From the NCBI GenBank assembly GCA_914767715.1, contig OU612070.1, positions 28,322,025 through 28,386,024 of the forward strand: DNA of 64,000 bases, written 5' to 3'. Below are positions 1-13,100 of this stretch, piece by piece. The notes under the pieces are model-generated. The model did not search any database, was not told the DNA's origin, and was given only the letters and a program-made list of their open reading frames with translations. This stretch comes from Membranipora membranacea. Taxonomy: Eukaryota; Bryozoa; Gymnolaemata; Cheilostomatida; Membraniporidae. Position 1 is the stretch's first letter. Every line of letters begins with the position of its first letter. Position numbers and translations under genes: made by a program.

Positions 1-387
1 ATATATATTACAACACCTTGCAAATTGTGTTCAGCTGATAGGATGGTTTTTTTATCGACATAATGCAAATTTGTTACAGGTCCAAAAAAGAATAAAAAGC
101 ATATAAAAGCCAATCCCTATCAATTTTTACAATTAAATTTTGTTTCATGTGGAATTAATATTATGAGAATGAATTCCCTGATCCATGCAACTCTTTACCT
201 GATGGTGCAGAAATCTCAAGATGAGCAGTTACTTGATGATTAACAGGATTGTTGCACCTGAAAAGGATCTTTCTGATAGAGTTTTCGAAGGATGTAACAA
301 AAAATTTAGAGCATTCAGCCTTGGTCAGGTTAATCTATGATCTGGCTGATCAGGGAGAACAAAATTCTCCATAGACTGATTGAGTGT

Positions 388-905
388 CTGTTTTGTCATG
401 GAATAGAGATGTTCACAGTCACATTGACCACACAGCAGATTTTAAAACTTTCGAAAAATTGCTCCAGTGATTATTTTCACTATCTGAAGCAATATTAGGG
501 GGTTACCCCCAAATCATACATTATAGTGAGCGGTCATGCATTATTAGAATATTTCTCTTGTACTTCTTTATTTTTCCACAAAATAATATACTTTTATGCG
601 AACAGGGATGAGAAGGAATTCCTGTTTTGTCGTGGAATAAACATGTACACATTGATGGCCCAGTAGATATTAAAACTTTCGAAAATTATTCAAGAGTATA
701 TTTTCACTATCTGAAACAATTTCAGCGGGTTGCCTCCAAATCATACATTATTGCGAGCCCTCATGCATTTTTAGAATTTCTTCTCTTATATTTCTTTATT
801 TTCAGAAAGATAATAGCATTCTATGAGAAGAAACCTAGAGACCGTAGTCTTTCCGTTCACCTGCTTGCAGAGATTATGAGGTTTTTCGAAAAACTATTAC
901 AATAA
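388..905. repeat. Diverged tandem duplication, about 190 bp, offset 234 bp
   Basis: The stretch from 388 to about 575 is repeated from 622 to about 812. Both copies contain ctgttttgtc, an AAAACTTTCGAAAA block, TTTTCACTATCTGAA and CAAATCATACATTAT. The second copy keeps an open frame of about 90 codons (627-905) reading SWNKHVHID at its start; the first copy has stops in the same frame. I do not recognise the peptide. It may be a decaying repeat or exon fragment, or lie in the distal 3' region of the innexin gene. Nothing else is supported between 1 and 1104. Confidence 0.6.
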
Positions 906-1104
906 TATTAACATGATGAGGCAAATGATAAAGAGAAAATGATTTAGGTTTCATACTTTTATCTAAAAAAAAATCCAATCGCATTGGCAACAAAAAATCT
1001 CAGAAGAAAATAAAGATATCCGAATTTGTGTATGCTGCAAATCATCAGTGCCCCTCAAATACAATTCCTAAACATTACATTTGCCCACCTGCAACCCGTT
1101 ATGT

Positions 1105-4100
1105 CTACAACACTACACTGTGGTCTACATCATCTAGCTCAACAAAGTTCATCCTTTCCTGCTCTAGGTTGTTATATTTGTATTTATGATGAGTGTTATC
1201 TGAAGAGGAGACCCCAGCAGCGCTGTGTATGGTTCGTATATTACATCTCCTCTGTGAGTAGTTATCCCACAGCTCTGCCAGAAGCTCATCAAACTCAACA
1301 CATGTGGTGTTCTTATATACAATCTTTAGTAGAAATAATCCATCTAAAGACAAGTACTGTCCTGAAAACAAAGAAAAAATCACCGTGATAGTCAGCTACC
1401 CCTTGCAATTCTTGTCTTGGAAGCTAGTAAAAAACCACCAACCTATTGTGAATGTTGTCCTTATCACTACCAACTCAAAGGCACTCTGATTGTGAAGGGT
1501 TGCTATCTACTGTCTGCTAGGCTTCAGCCATTTAACAATGTTTTCTGTTGGCAGTAACCAACTACGTGTGATGCTAAGATAGGAGTTGTCTTAACAGACA
1601 CTAAGGGTTGACAACTTAACAAAATTAGTTCATCTCCAAATAAACAAGCAGAAATTTATGCCGAAGAGGGAAATTACGGTTTTGTTGGAGGTGAATCGTT
1701 GACAGTGCTACAAACTTGCTGTCGATAACATATCTTTGGATACATGCTAAGCTTGAGATTGGTACCAGAAAAGGATGTGATGTGTTGCATTTGAAGGAAT
1801 AACCATCATGCCGGAAAATTGAACACTTACTTGTGAATCTTTTAAGATGCTTCATATCATCATCTATAAAACACCTTCCCCTGTGCTGTAAATGTGTCTC
1901 TATGAAGTCAATGTTAAGTAAATGGAGCTTCATCCAGGAGAGTATACCGATAATAGTCATAGATGACACAAAACACAGCCAGAACCATATGACCAAATAA
2001 ACCTATAATCAATTAACAAAGCTTTGTTATCAAACAATAATTTGTATGGAGAGGGCCAACGACATAAGTATGTGGAAGCTCTGTGTTTACTGCTTAATAT
2101 CACAAACTATTGTAAATCAGTAAATTTAGGTATTTATTATCTCATAGTGTAGCGCAGAATAATTGGTGAGAACAGAGCATCCCTCTATTACATGATTGGA
2201 AAAAAAAGGTTTCCAATTTCATTATTCATTATCACATTCAAATTGCGTTGGACCTGTTTGAGATGGATGAAAACAGCCCCCCCCCCCCCCTCTTTACATG
2301 AAGTGATACAAGCTTCTGATCCAGAAATAACATAAAGTTCTCGCCAAATGGAACATGAAACAGAACACGAAACTTATAAGTAGTTCAATTTTTACCCTGT
2401 CGTGGAAGACATTGACTGGTAGCACACATTGTATGGTGTATTTGTGAATGTTGTGGCCTATAATATCAAACAAATGCACGCAGGTGAAAAGAAAAAATAT
2501 CACATATCGATAATGTATAAAACATCTAAATTTCTAAATGCCTTATTTATTTTGCCTACATGTGTATCTACTATTCAAACTGATCTCTCACAATTCAGTA
2601 TCATGGTCGGCTATTGATCAGTGTTCTTTTCTGGTTTCTCTGCACTTAGAAAGGATTGGCCAGGAGATGAGAGGTAAGCGTGAAGCAGATAAAACAAATC
2701 CTCCCTATCAGATGACGAAGTTTACAGACAAACTGGCCTCATGCTATGCCAATATCAGCAAGACGTGTTAGATGGTTTGGCCACATAAAACGTCTAAACC
2801 CCGAAACACCAGCTAGCCAAGCCCTTAATGACATAATCAACACAGAAACAAAGAAAACCAGAGGAGGACAGAGGTTAACATAGGTGAAACGCCTCCAGAA
2901 AGACCTCGAGAAAGTATATCTCTCTCTGAGCCAAGGTCTCGAGGTGTCACAGGATAGAGCTTAGTGGAGGCGTGTTGTACACGAGATTAGATGATTGATG
3001 AAAGCTCTCAGGATCGTCTGAACGGACAACATCTGCATAAGTTAAGTAAGTCAAAGGGAGGGAGAAAAGTTTATAAAATATGCAGCTGTTATAAAAACTC
3101 ACTCACCTAGAGTTCTTATCTCAACATCACACATTGTTACCACAGGGAATATATTACTCAGAGCGACTGTTCCATTGGAGAAGAACTCCCTCATTATCTC
3201 CATACCCCACAATGTATAACCACTATTACCTGAATGAAAGAGAGAGAAACGTGTCAAACATGTGAAATGTAAAATAAACTGAGATATTCTACTCAACTTG
3301 GTTCCAGTTCCCCAAGATACATGTATCTTACTATGTAATCGAGACAAGTTGTTCCATACCCATTATCAGAAATGTTGCTGTGGGAATTCTCTTAGTACTT
3401 CTCTTTTCAGGATAATATAACATAAATTGGAAAAATTTTAACTCTTCATCTTGAAAACAGGAAAGATTTATTTAGCTGGTTCAACACTTATTGATCACCG
3501 CTAATTTTTGAGGACGACTTTTCTCGGATAAAACTGGAAAAGAAGGAACTTACATGTAAATGGAAATAAATTTTGTAACCCTTCACAAACACATATCATA
3601 TACTTACATGTGCTCCTGTGGTACCACCTACACTTACAATCATTACTACAACTTCAGAGCACATGGATGCACTTACCTAGAAATTTGTTGATGAGGAATA
3701 TCTGACCGAGAACATTGACCAGGTACATCATCTTTATAATAAGGCTCGTGAAGATAATATATATACCATAAGCTGGACGGCACCAAGAACTCCCAACACA
3801 ATAAGAGCTAAACACCCCATCACTGGACCTCAGATACCTAGGGAAATAAGACATGCAAATTATTATCAAGTTCAGGGTTCTAATTATAAAAAAATTGCAC
3901 ATACATGTCAAAATACTGCTACAGCATATGATACGCAGGAATGAGTATCTCCATATGCAAGAAGGGAAAGGTTACTCCGATCTGATAATTTGAGGAAAAC
4001 GTAGTTGATGGGTAGATAGGGGCTGGTTCAGGTAAAGTAATACATAAACAACGTTACACTGGTATAGGATATACCCTTATATCTGTGTGATTGCCGCGTC

Positions 4101-5300
4101 ATACTTATGACCATATTATCAATTCTGATATAGCAGTGCAGGGCGTGAGGAAATATCATAAAATTGTTCATAAATGAGCAAAGTTTTGACCAATTTTAAT
4201 AACCAAGGGATATGAGAGGTCAAAATAATTATAGCTGCATTGAAACTTTTCTCAGATGAATTGTTATATGTATAATGGAATATGTACAGCTATTGTTATT
4301 GCTATGATAATTGGTGCTGCGGAATGTGAATTTGCAATGCCAACAAGAGTATAAGCCAAGTCTTAAAAATGTATAAATACCACATGTTAAGTTTCATTTT
4401 GGGTGGCCATTATCTTAACCAATGCGTCCAAACTGCTGATTTGAAAATGACTATACTAGGGCGTTGGAGGATACTCTTCATAGTGAGCTCAAGTGGAAAT
4501 CTGATGGCTTAAGGAATTCAACTCTGCACTTCAAATAAGCACCTGACTAATCAACTGCAAGCTCACCTGTCCACATTCCTGACTATTGCCTGCATGGTGT
4601 AGGTCCGAGTCTCGATATTATCACACTTGACGTCATGAGATAGCTCGTGTAGACTTCTCACCACAACATCAATCTGAGTACCGATAGTACCACTGAAAAA
4701 TCTCCAGAACACTCTCGGTGCAACAAACATGACAGCCTGTACGATGATGAACAGCTCCACCCACTGATAGTAGTTAATCTTCTGCTTTCTCGGCCCGTTA
4801 GGACCAGGTAAGTGCTCTGTAATATGGATATAAATTGGTTGGACTGTATGTGTAATAATGTTTTATGCAGGTATTATTATACATTCTTCATGGTGATGTT
4901 ATTTTTGTGTTCAAATTAAAGACAGTGAACTCAAGAATATGCTATTGTTTTGGCTGGACATAAATGAAATGGCATGGTCTCAGATGATAATAAACAGGTA
5001 TGATAATTTACCTGACATTGGCACATAGTAGGTGTCCGACACATAGCAGTAATCATTGATATATGGCACTTGTTGATAGTTGAGTTCTGTAGGCGCAAAA
5101 CATCTGATTTTCTCTGATACAAAGTTCTTTCCTCCCACTCCGATGAGCACAGACAGACATATCATCAATGCTGCCGAGTATCGATAGCTCAGTCTATCAT
5201 TGTAATCATCGTCTAATTTCTGTGAGCCAGAGCTTATGTTGATGAGTTTATCAACAATACTGATCTGTGGCATGCTACCGTCTTTGCTTGTAGAGCTCAT
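1105..5300 (-). CDS. Innexin (gap-junction/hemichannel subunit), complete 7-exon gene
   Basis: Four-pass channel protein of the innexin family, which forms invertebrate gap junctions and non-junctional channels. Exons in coding order: 5300-5012, 4816-4567, 3837-3677, 3229-3107, 2457-2396, 2002-1831, 1361-1105. All have GT-AG borders and every phase closes, giving 437 aa. Residues 43-57 form TM1. The first extracellular loop carries Cys67 and Cys85 (IRCFAP, NDYCYVSDTYY). The family signature YYQWVE is at 112-117 at the start of TM2. The second extracellular loop has FPVVTMCD (Cys267) and HKYTIQCVLPVN (Cys285). TM4 starts VYLVIWFWLCF, and the cytosolic end has YLSLDGLFLLK and LLAELWDNY. Length matches the family (about 350-450 aa). 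The start ATG is the first in frame. N252-G-T is a possible glycosylation site. The intron between exons 4 and 5 holds a LINE relic. Family identity is certain; the paralogue is not known. Confidence 0.96.
2276..2292. repeat. Poly-C run
   Basis: Homopolymer C tract inside an innexin intron. Similar C runs occur near 31806, 37690-37707 and 61863. They are probably length-variable and error-prone in assembly. Confidence 0.7.
2758..3000 (+). mobile_element. Degenerate 3' coding end of a non-LTR retrotransposon (LINE)
   Basis: Translation gives RRVRWFGHIKRLNPETPA, then RGGQRLT, a stop, VKRLQKDLEK, and QDRA, a stop, WRRVV. This matches the conserved C-terminal tail of many LINE reverse-transcriptase proteins (RR-RW-GH--RM ... 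RGR-R-TW ... DR--WR). At least two in-frame stops show that it is dead. It lies antisense inside the innexin intron between 3107 and 2457. The element class cannot be assigned from this fragment. Confidence 0.75.
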
Positions 5301-7298
5301 CAAATCATTGGTTCAAAGGTCGACAGTCTCATAGCATAATCCTTGATTCATGTTGCAGATCTTGAAGTTATTCTTTTTCTACCCAGATAAACCAATTTTT
5401 CCTGTAACTTCTTTGTTATCACTATATGAAAGAAAAAAAACACAAGTGTCTAGTTAAAAGAATTATTAAATTACAAAAATTATGATTATTAATTAGTTAT
5501 TTGAAATTATAAAGATTCACTGCACGAGACCAGGGCTCTCCCCAGGAATACTAACTACTCATCGGGGGAGAAGGTCATTGTTGGCGACTGGAGGTGGGGG
5601 AGGGGCAGTGCAAGTCAGTGCACCACAAAAACATTTTGGAAGAGGTTTTTTTTTACTCTATAGCAAGATCAACCTTTTAGGATTAAGATTAAGTATAAAT
5701 GAAACAAAAACAAACACACAGTGACAAGTTTGAAAATTTCTTCCCACATACACTGTGTCTTTTGGTGGTGGTAAACTGATAGGTGCCAAAGTGCACATGG
5801 GTGCTGCACCCGTGCATGGGGAGAGCCAGCTTTGGGAGTCATACTCATAGTAAAACAAATGTGAGCTTTAAAAAAACCTTCAGACCCTGCCCCTGTGAGC
5901 TATGGTTTGCTGCATGGGATCTTGTGTGACCCATTTCTCACATGATAGACACACATGCACTTGATTGGAGTTTAGCTATCTATAAAGAAATAAGTCTGGA
6001 TTTATCTTACATGAAATGGCCTATGCATCGATAACCATAAGCAAATATGAACTGCGCCCTTGTTTAGGGAGTGCTTGAAAACACAATTTTGAATGGCTAG
6101 GTAGCATCATCAAGGAATGCTGTTGCTCCAGTCCTTTACACTGACTGCTGCAGTTGTATGTGCACAACCTGTTACTCAAGTCCTTGGGCTGGCACAACAT
6201 ACATACAATCTCTCACACACACAGCAGAGCATGCCAACACACCCACACTGAACTCAGGTCACATATATTCATGATCATGTATTGTATAATGATTGCACCC
6301 ACCCGCCACACAACTGACGGCAGCACTGCAAGTTTTTACAAGCCCATGTCGCATGAGCATGCATGTATTGCAAGCCTTAGTTAGCATTATTATTATTTTT
6401 ATTAGCATGCATGCATGCCTAGCTGTAACTGCTGTTGCTGTAGTCCTGTGATAGCAAGTGCAATATAGTATTCCATATCATATTGGATCATTAGAAATAA
6501 CTCACATGATGATTGTATGATGTATGATTGAATGTATTTGTTAGAATTGGCTAATATCATTGCATTATGTTATGGCACTTGGATGATGAAATTTCTCTGT
6601 GTTATGTATGTCTGCACAAATTATTTGCATCACTGTCATTGGGTAAGAGGCCAATGAGAGCAGTTGTCTCATCCCAATAAAACAAATCAATAATAATCAT
6701 AAACCCTCTTCTGACCAATCATAAAACACATTAGTTAAACTTTGTAGTGACTCAATTTTAAAGTGTTCTCAGCATTTCCGGTGCAGCCATTTTCTTAACT
6801 TGGGAGTCTGGTTCTCTGATAAAGTAATTCATATCTGGTGAGTTCATGTCAGATAATCTACTGCAATTGTATTCTCATCCTTCTATGACTTGATCGTTGA
6901 CCATACAAATTTCTTGATAGTTTTGAGTTGTGAACTATCAGATTAATCGGACTTCTGAATGGTTTCAAAAAGAAGTTGGTTTCACTTTCAGTGAGTGATT
7001 ACCTTACCTTACCTTACCTTCAACTTAATCCAAACCGTCCACATCACGGGCACATTTGGATAAATATACCTTCAGTGTGTTCGGAGGGGTATTGCGTACT
7101 GGTATTGCAGGTGATTAATTTACAGAAAAAATGTTAAAAATACACCAATAATTGAACATTAATAAATTGCCTGCCCAGTTATGAAGAGAAAGGATTTATA
7201 GTAAACAAGTTGACCATAGTTAATCGATGTGTATCGGTATGTACTTGATATGTACATGTAATGCTAAGATGTTAGTTAATTGTTAGAAGGCTGTCAGG
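5301..7298. other. Intergenic, upstream of innexin; no gene seen
   Basis: AT-rich sequence with short C/A-rich stretches (around 6210-6260) and four TTACC repeats near 6997-7019. The open frames here are short and show no recognisable protein. The innexin promoter should lie in the part next to 5300, but I see no convincing core element. Confidence 0.5.
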
Positions 7299-7875
7299 TT
7301 AATTTGGAGGAAAATATACCTTTACCTCTGGTCTCATTCTATTATAGTAGCTATGTGACCATGCATCACAACTATGCTGCCAACTAATTGTTTTACCTCT
7401 GGTGTCGTGGGTAGATGAAACAAAGCGTATATAGGTATTCAATTTTATGTCGAACAGTCCTCCTTCCACTTTTCTAAGAAATGTAATATCTATTGCTTCT
7501 CTCCTGTCAGACAAAAGGGGAATAGCATGGTTAGTCATACATTCAGTTACGCTGTCAGTTTTATTTAAATGATAGATCCATTTTACTGCATTTCTCTGAA
7601 CTTTTTCCAAGCTATTATTCAGACCAATGTTATGTGGCGACCACACCTGACATGTATATTCTAAGATGGGTTTAACCATGGTTTTGTAAGCTAGAAGTTT
7701 GGTTTTAACCGGGGCCTCTTTGAGTCCTCGTTTTATGAGACCGAGTGAACGATTCGCCTTCTTTACTACATTCGATATATGTGCATTCCATTTCAGGTTG
7801 GAATGGATGGTCACACCAAGGTACTTGACAGAGTCTGAGTGTGGTATGACATTGTCACCAAGCTTCAGACTTTGA
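7299..7875 (-). mobile_element. 5'-truncated non-LTR retrotransposon, reverse-transcriptase C-terminal part
   Basis: An uninterrupted minus-strand frame of about 190 codons contains SDSVKYLGVTI, LKWNAHISNVVKKANRSLG and PILEYTCQVWSPH. These are the classic region after the catalytic core of LINE reverse transcriptases (YLGV-id--L-W--HI; l---r-iLEYa--vW-P). It ends in YNRMRPEVKVYFPPN. No upstream catalytic domain is present, so the copy is truncated, as is usual for LINEs. The frame is intact to its stop at 7299, which suggests a fairly recent insertion. A promoter or 3' tail is not obvious. Confidence 0.88.
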
Positions 7876-10133
7876 TTATTTATTATTACTTAATTTACTA
7901 ACTTCTATCCCTTGTTAACTTATTTATTTAATAATGATTGTTGTTTATTTTTAATTTATTTATTATAATTAGATTGTTTCGTTAACTGCTCCAAAAAATT
8001 TGATTGTTGTTGTGGTACCTTCACTCTTTCCTGTAAACTAAAAGACAAGTGACTATTCCTACTAGTACTAAATTAAAAATAATAGTAACACTGTGACTAA
8101 CACCAGGTAAAAAATTAGGATAATTTCTTACCAACCTAGGGGATGGAACCATAGATGGGCATCATCAAGCATGTATTTTATACAATGAAATTTTACAAGC
8201 ACAATTTTACACATGGGCGGCGTGGTTGATCATAGACATTGTCAAAGTATATATGCCCATGGATGGGACTGGGTCCTGAGAGAATCATTCATTTGTCTGG
8301 AAATGAATTCATCCATTGTTGCTTTAATCGAACTCGTATATATTGATTGATTGCTTTTTTTGGTGCATATAATACATGCGGTTAAACATTACAAATCACA
8401 GTCAGTATTTTACTGATAAATCGACTGGTGATAGAGTAAATGGTCCCATCACCAAGATATACCATATTTAAGTAATACTAGGACCGTTTGTATGAACCCT
8501 AAGATGTATTTTATTGGTTGGACTCAGTCATACAGTGTTAGCAGCTATTTATTACCTCAACATACCACCTGTGTGATTTGTTTTCATAAGACATCAGATA
8601 AGTAAAGGAAAGGCGAATTTAGGACTGCTTATTATATAAAGATTTCAACAGGCTCAAGTAATGTATGATATATGTTTTGAAGGTTTTCATTTTTATGATG
8701 CACTCTAGATTTGCATGTTCAGTAGCTGGATTTAAAAGTCAGAATGGAGGTCCTGATTTTTTAGATTTGAGGGCTGTTATATTTTGTTAATCATATAATA
8801 CATGAGTTCTGTTGTGGGCAATATTTGATGACTTGGCAACAGGTTGTCGGAATTGCAATATGACCTAATTTAGTTTGGTAGTTATTAAGGATTAGACGGC
8901 AGTCAGCCTAATCACACTCTTTAGACTTATAGTCTTACGGTGTAATGAGATTTTACATTCTAGCTCATGTAATGACCAAAAACTCTCAACTATATCTGAT
9001 GAGACATGCAGATTAATCAAGTAGCTTCTGATATTTTGTTCACTAGTTTCAGGATAAATAATTTATATAAATATATTCTTGTGATGAGTCAGTATATCTG
9101 TCTGTAAGCCTTCTGAGTGAGATCTCCTATGTGAATTGGTTTGAATGAATATATCATGAAAAATAATAATGTGATGATGCATGGTAGCCTACACCCTAAG
9201 TTGTATGAGGTCAGGCACAAGATTTGCTTCCAGTGCTATCATGGAGATTTATTTGTCAGCCTACAGATATAAGATGTGAAAATCTCTCTTTGAACTTGGC
9301 TTAAAAAAGGCCAGTGTAGAAGGTCATGAAAAACCACCAAAGGCTAATATTGCTCTAGCTTGGCCACATGAGATGGATTTTGACTGCTTCTTTTGAAATG
9401 ATTTGTAGTGTACATATCTTGTATTGAAGTGTATTGACAGTGAAGTGCAAGACATCGGTATATCATACCCCATCAAAGCTTCCACTCAACGAAAATCCAA
9501 AATATTCACAGCTGTGCTTCTATCTATATATATATATCCTTATATCCTTAATAGGGATAACTATGAGAAAAACAATGTGAAGGGCCAGACAAGATTAAAG
9601 TGTCATTCAGTGTTACTTTTGTCTTTAGTAGAGGAAATGTCCTCTATGCCTGAACATCTTGTACTAATCCTTATTAATGCATCCAAGCATCTCCAGTGAC
9701 TTATTAGCATCTTTCTGTCTTTATATTGTACTTTACAGAGAGCGGTAGCCTTTTGTATGATGTTATACCAGAGACTATAGATATATAGATATATCCATAG
9801 TCCCTGGTTATACCAGAGACTATTGATATATAGATATATCCATAGTCTCTGGTTATACTTCCAGTTGTTTAGCCATCAATCAACGCTATCTGATTATTAA
9901 ATTACTTTCAATCTGTCATTAGTTTGTCCTCTGGGGTACATCACGCTGTATTAAAAGTCATAATCTGAGTCTATATATTCAAGGATTTGACATTGCAAAT
10001 AATTACTCTGATGTAGATGGCGGCGTGATGGATGTCCTCGAAATGCACATGATTTCCTAGCAACAAACATTCCGCTTCTGTCCACGAGATGAGAAAAGAC
10101 TAATCCTGTCAGTTAGAACAGCAACAACACATC
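7876..10133. other. Intergenic between LINE copy and Dispatched; no gene seen
   Basis: AT-rich sequence without a supported coding frame. The open frame at 9424-9699 has no recognisable content. The only structured feature is the pair of palindromes at 9763-9857. The Dispatched 5' UTR and promoter should lie near 9950-10133, but I cannot place the start site. Confidence 0.5.
9763..9857. repeat. Two 40-bp palindromes separated and flanked by TTATA
   Basis: Copies at 9768-9807 and 9813-9852 both begin CCAGAGACTAT and end ATAGTC(C/T)CTGG, so each folds into a hairpin. TTATA occurs at 9763-9767, 9808-9812 and 9853-9857, that is, before, between and after the two copies. The copies differ at only a few bases. 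The layout is that of a palindromic insertion with a 5-bp target duplication that was then tandemly duplicated, or of two insertions at one site. Confidence 0.8.
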
Positions 10134-13100
10134 ATGGGAAAGTCAAAGTAAGTAGTCTGTAAGGCGAGATCTAAGGTACTATATCAGAAACTTTTAGTGT
10201 TGAGACATAGAACTGGTGGTACTTATACTAATAATGCGATGTTATCAAGTCTGTGTTTTGTGATAACTCTAGAGTCTGGCAGGTTTGTTGACAGGTGTTG
10301 TAATAACATCAATTATCACAAGATTAGGCCTAGCTAGGCCTGTATCAGGCAATATGATTAGAACTTAACTGGCCGGGAAGTGGTATCCAGGTCCAAGCAG
10401 AGGGACATCACTCTGGGATCTGGTTGCTCCATTTCATGATATAGTATTCCTCAATGTCACAATCTGACAGTTTGTCAGATCAACCTATGTTACATTTTCT
10501 TCCGACCTCTAATCCAATATTTAATCTTTATGCACTGCCATGATGTATGTTTACTGATTAGTGTCCCTGATTTGATAATTGAGACTCTTGGGTTTGAACT
10601 ACGAGAATGCTGAGTTTGAAGTTACTCAGATTGACCAGTGCCCTCCATGTGAGTGGTCATTACCACAAGTTTTGATCCCTAATCATCTCATGCTGTGGAT
10701 GTATTAAAGTATGTGATCAACTTAGAATCATGATTTTCTCCTAAAATCTTAAAGCAAATCGTAATGACACACATAGCCAGTAACCTTTCACCATTATTGG
10801 TATGTTTGCTACTGTGGTTACTGTAATGTTGTTACTCTGTTGAATATTAAATTATTCTTATACAGCTCTACCTCGTCAACCAATGGTACATCATTTCATG
10901 TTGTATGTAACATGATTATAGCATCTTGAGGTCACCCTGAATTCATAATATATGGTAATCACATACCAGTAAATACCACCATAGCTTTGGTTGATCAAAG
11001 CATAGTACATTTAATGTCAGCACTAACACTACTAGCACTGACTCCGCCTTTGCCAGGCTCTCAGGTAGTGCTTCCCCCACGGGATAAGATGATTGACTTT
11101 TACTATCAACAGTCGATACCACAACTCTTAATGTGTATTGATTTCGAGCTGCACACTTTTTTGTGTATGTGTATGTTGTAATTGTTGTAGGTATGCAGAC
11201 ATACTAACACATCACCCCATGCCTATAGTAGCGGTGGTGCTAGTTATTGTCATATCATGTACTCTCCTAGATGTGTTTGTTGCTAAGCCTCCCGACTTTT
11301 CGGACCCTCTGCAGGTAAGAATTCATCCTCCAGCAGAAATCATGAATCTGTTTACTATTGGCTCATGTCCTCTGACAGAATTATATGATTTTTCTCTTTT
11401 GGTCACTGCTAGTTTCCCCTTTGTATATTTTGTATGGTCATTCGATGCAATGGATTAACTGATGACACTCAAAAGAAAATACATGGTCATAAACCAGATT
11501 TGACAATCACCAGCAGAATTTATGAATGTGTGTTTTCTAGATTGTTGAGCAGTAGCGATATGAGTGTATGGTCATGTCAAAATCCTCTCTCACCATTTTC
11601 TGTCCGATCAACCATTTCCCATCTCATCCTCATTACTATTATCGCCACTACTAACTAGTCCAGGTCCAAGCAGAGATCTGTCTATAACTCCTTAGTAAAT
11701 CTAGATTCTCAGTCTTTTTCCACAACACACCGATGTTCTTGTCTATAGTAGCTGCACACAGCCTTACCCACTTAGTCGGTTATTGTGTTCAATGTAGTTT
11801 AGACTGCCAGTATAGATTAAGTTAGTCTTGGTGATGGTTTGCATGATGTGTTTAGTTTGAATAAGGGAAATAAGAGTAGAAAGGATTACTCCCCCTGCTA
11901 GGCAGATCATAACCATCATATGTTTCCAATAATAAAAACGAGGTGAATTTTGTTTCTTTTTAACCATTTTTCTGTTGTAACACATATTATTTCATTTTTC
12001 TGTAAGTTGTTGTTAGTTTGAGGTAATACGTTCGATGTATATATATAACTTCACTAAATATCTGCGAGTTCTAAGGTGAAAGTAAGAGTTGAAAACACAC
12101 TCTATGTGCCTGCTGACATGTCATATCCATGATAGGTAATCCATATCTATTGCATGAACTACTGCCCCTAACCACACATGTAATATTAGTACTCTTACAC
12201 TTTTTGCTTACGACCCATATTTATTCTGTTATTCTGCTGTTTTGATTAGGGTTTCATACCACGACACACTAATATACATACTTCATACTCTACCTGGAGG
12301 AATATACTAGAGCATACTGCTATAGGTTCTGAGGATAAGCTTCTTACTACCTACCCACGTGGCCCTGTTAAGGTGGAGAATCCGCCGGATTATATTTATT
12401 ACGGTGAGTAAAACCGAAGCAAGAATTTGTGTTACTTATTACAAAACTACAGAAATCGAGACTTTTTGTGAAAAATCTCAGCTCAACACCAAATAGAATT
12501 CGAATGTATGTATACTTGCTTTCATACTTTCCCTTCGATATTTTCAAACTGCTCTCCGAGAGTTTTTTGTCTTGCCAGTTGGATTTTCTCCCAAAACTTA
12601 ATATATGTCTGTGGTGTTATCTAACGCATACACTATGTAGTGTAGGAAAATAGTGTTACCAGCTTTTTCTTGAGAACCTACTGTAGATTAGAAATTCTTT
12701 CACCACTGAAGACTTATGTCCGGGCCTGGTTCCCTTTAGTCACAAGGAGATTGAAAGATGATTTGTTTCAATCTTAGTGTCAAAACTTGTGATGCAATTT
12801 CAAAAAGTCTGTCATCAAATCTGACGCGTACTGAGATAAACACACTTTCACATTCCAAAAATGTTTTCCAAACCTCAGCCCAGTGTGTTTTCAAAGATGC
12901 AGATGTTAAATCTGAAAGATTTTTCCTATTTAAGGCATGCCAGAACATTGTCCAAAATAGATCATCTATGACACCTCTTTGATGTCAAACTTTTGATGAT
13001 CAGGAAGATGTTCCAACCAGAAAAATGGGAACCCATATTGCCATCTTAAACTGCTGAGTCTACTGAGCTGCGGGAATAATGTTTGTGGAGGGAGGGGAGG

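Noticed and set aside
6154-6384. 76-codon plus-strand frame rich in His and Thr
   Set aside because: It arises from CA-rich low-complexity DNA with no splice or family support.
10862-10900. Possible small Dispatched exon after a TATACAG acceptor
   Set aside because: It leaves phase 0 at its best donor, whereas the next exon needs phase 2. Exon 1 joins the 11191 exon directly in phase.
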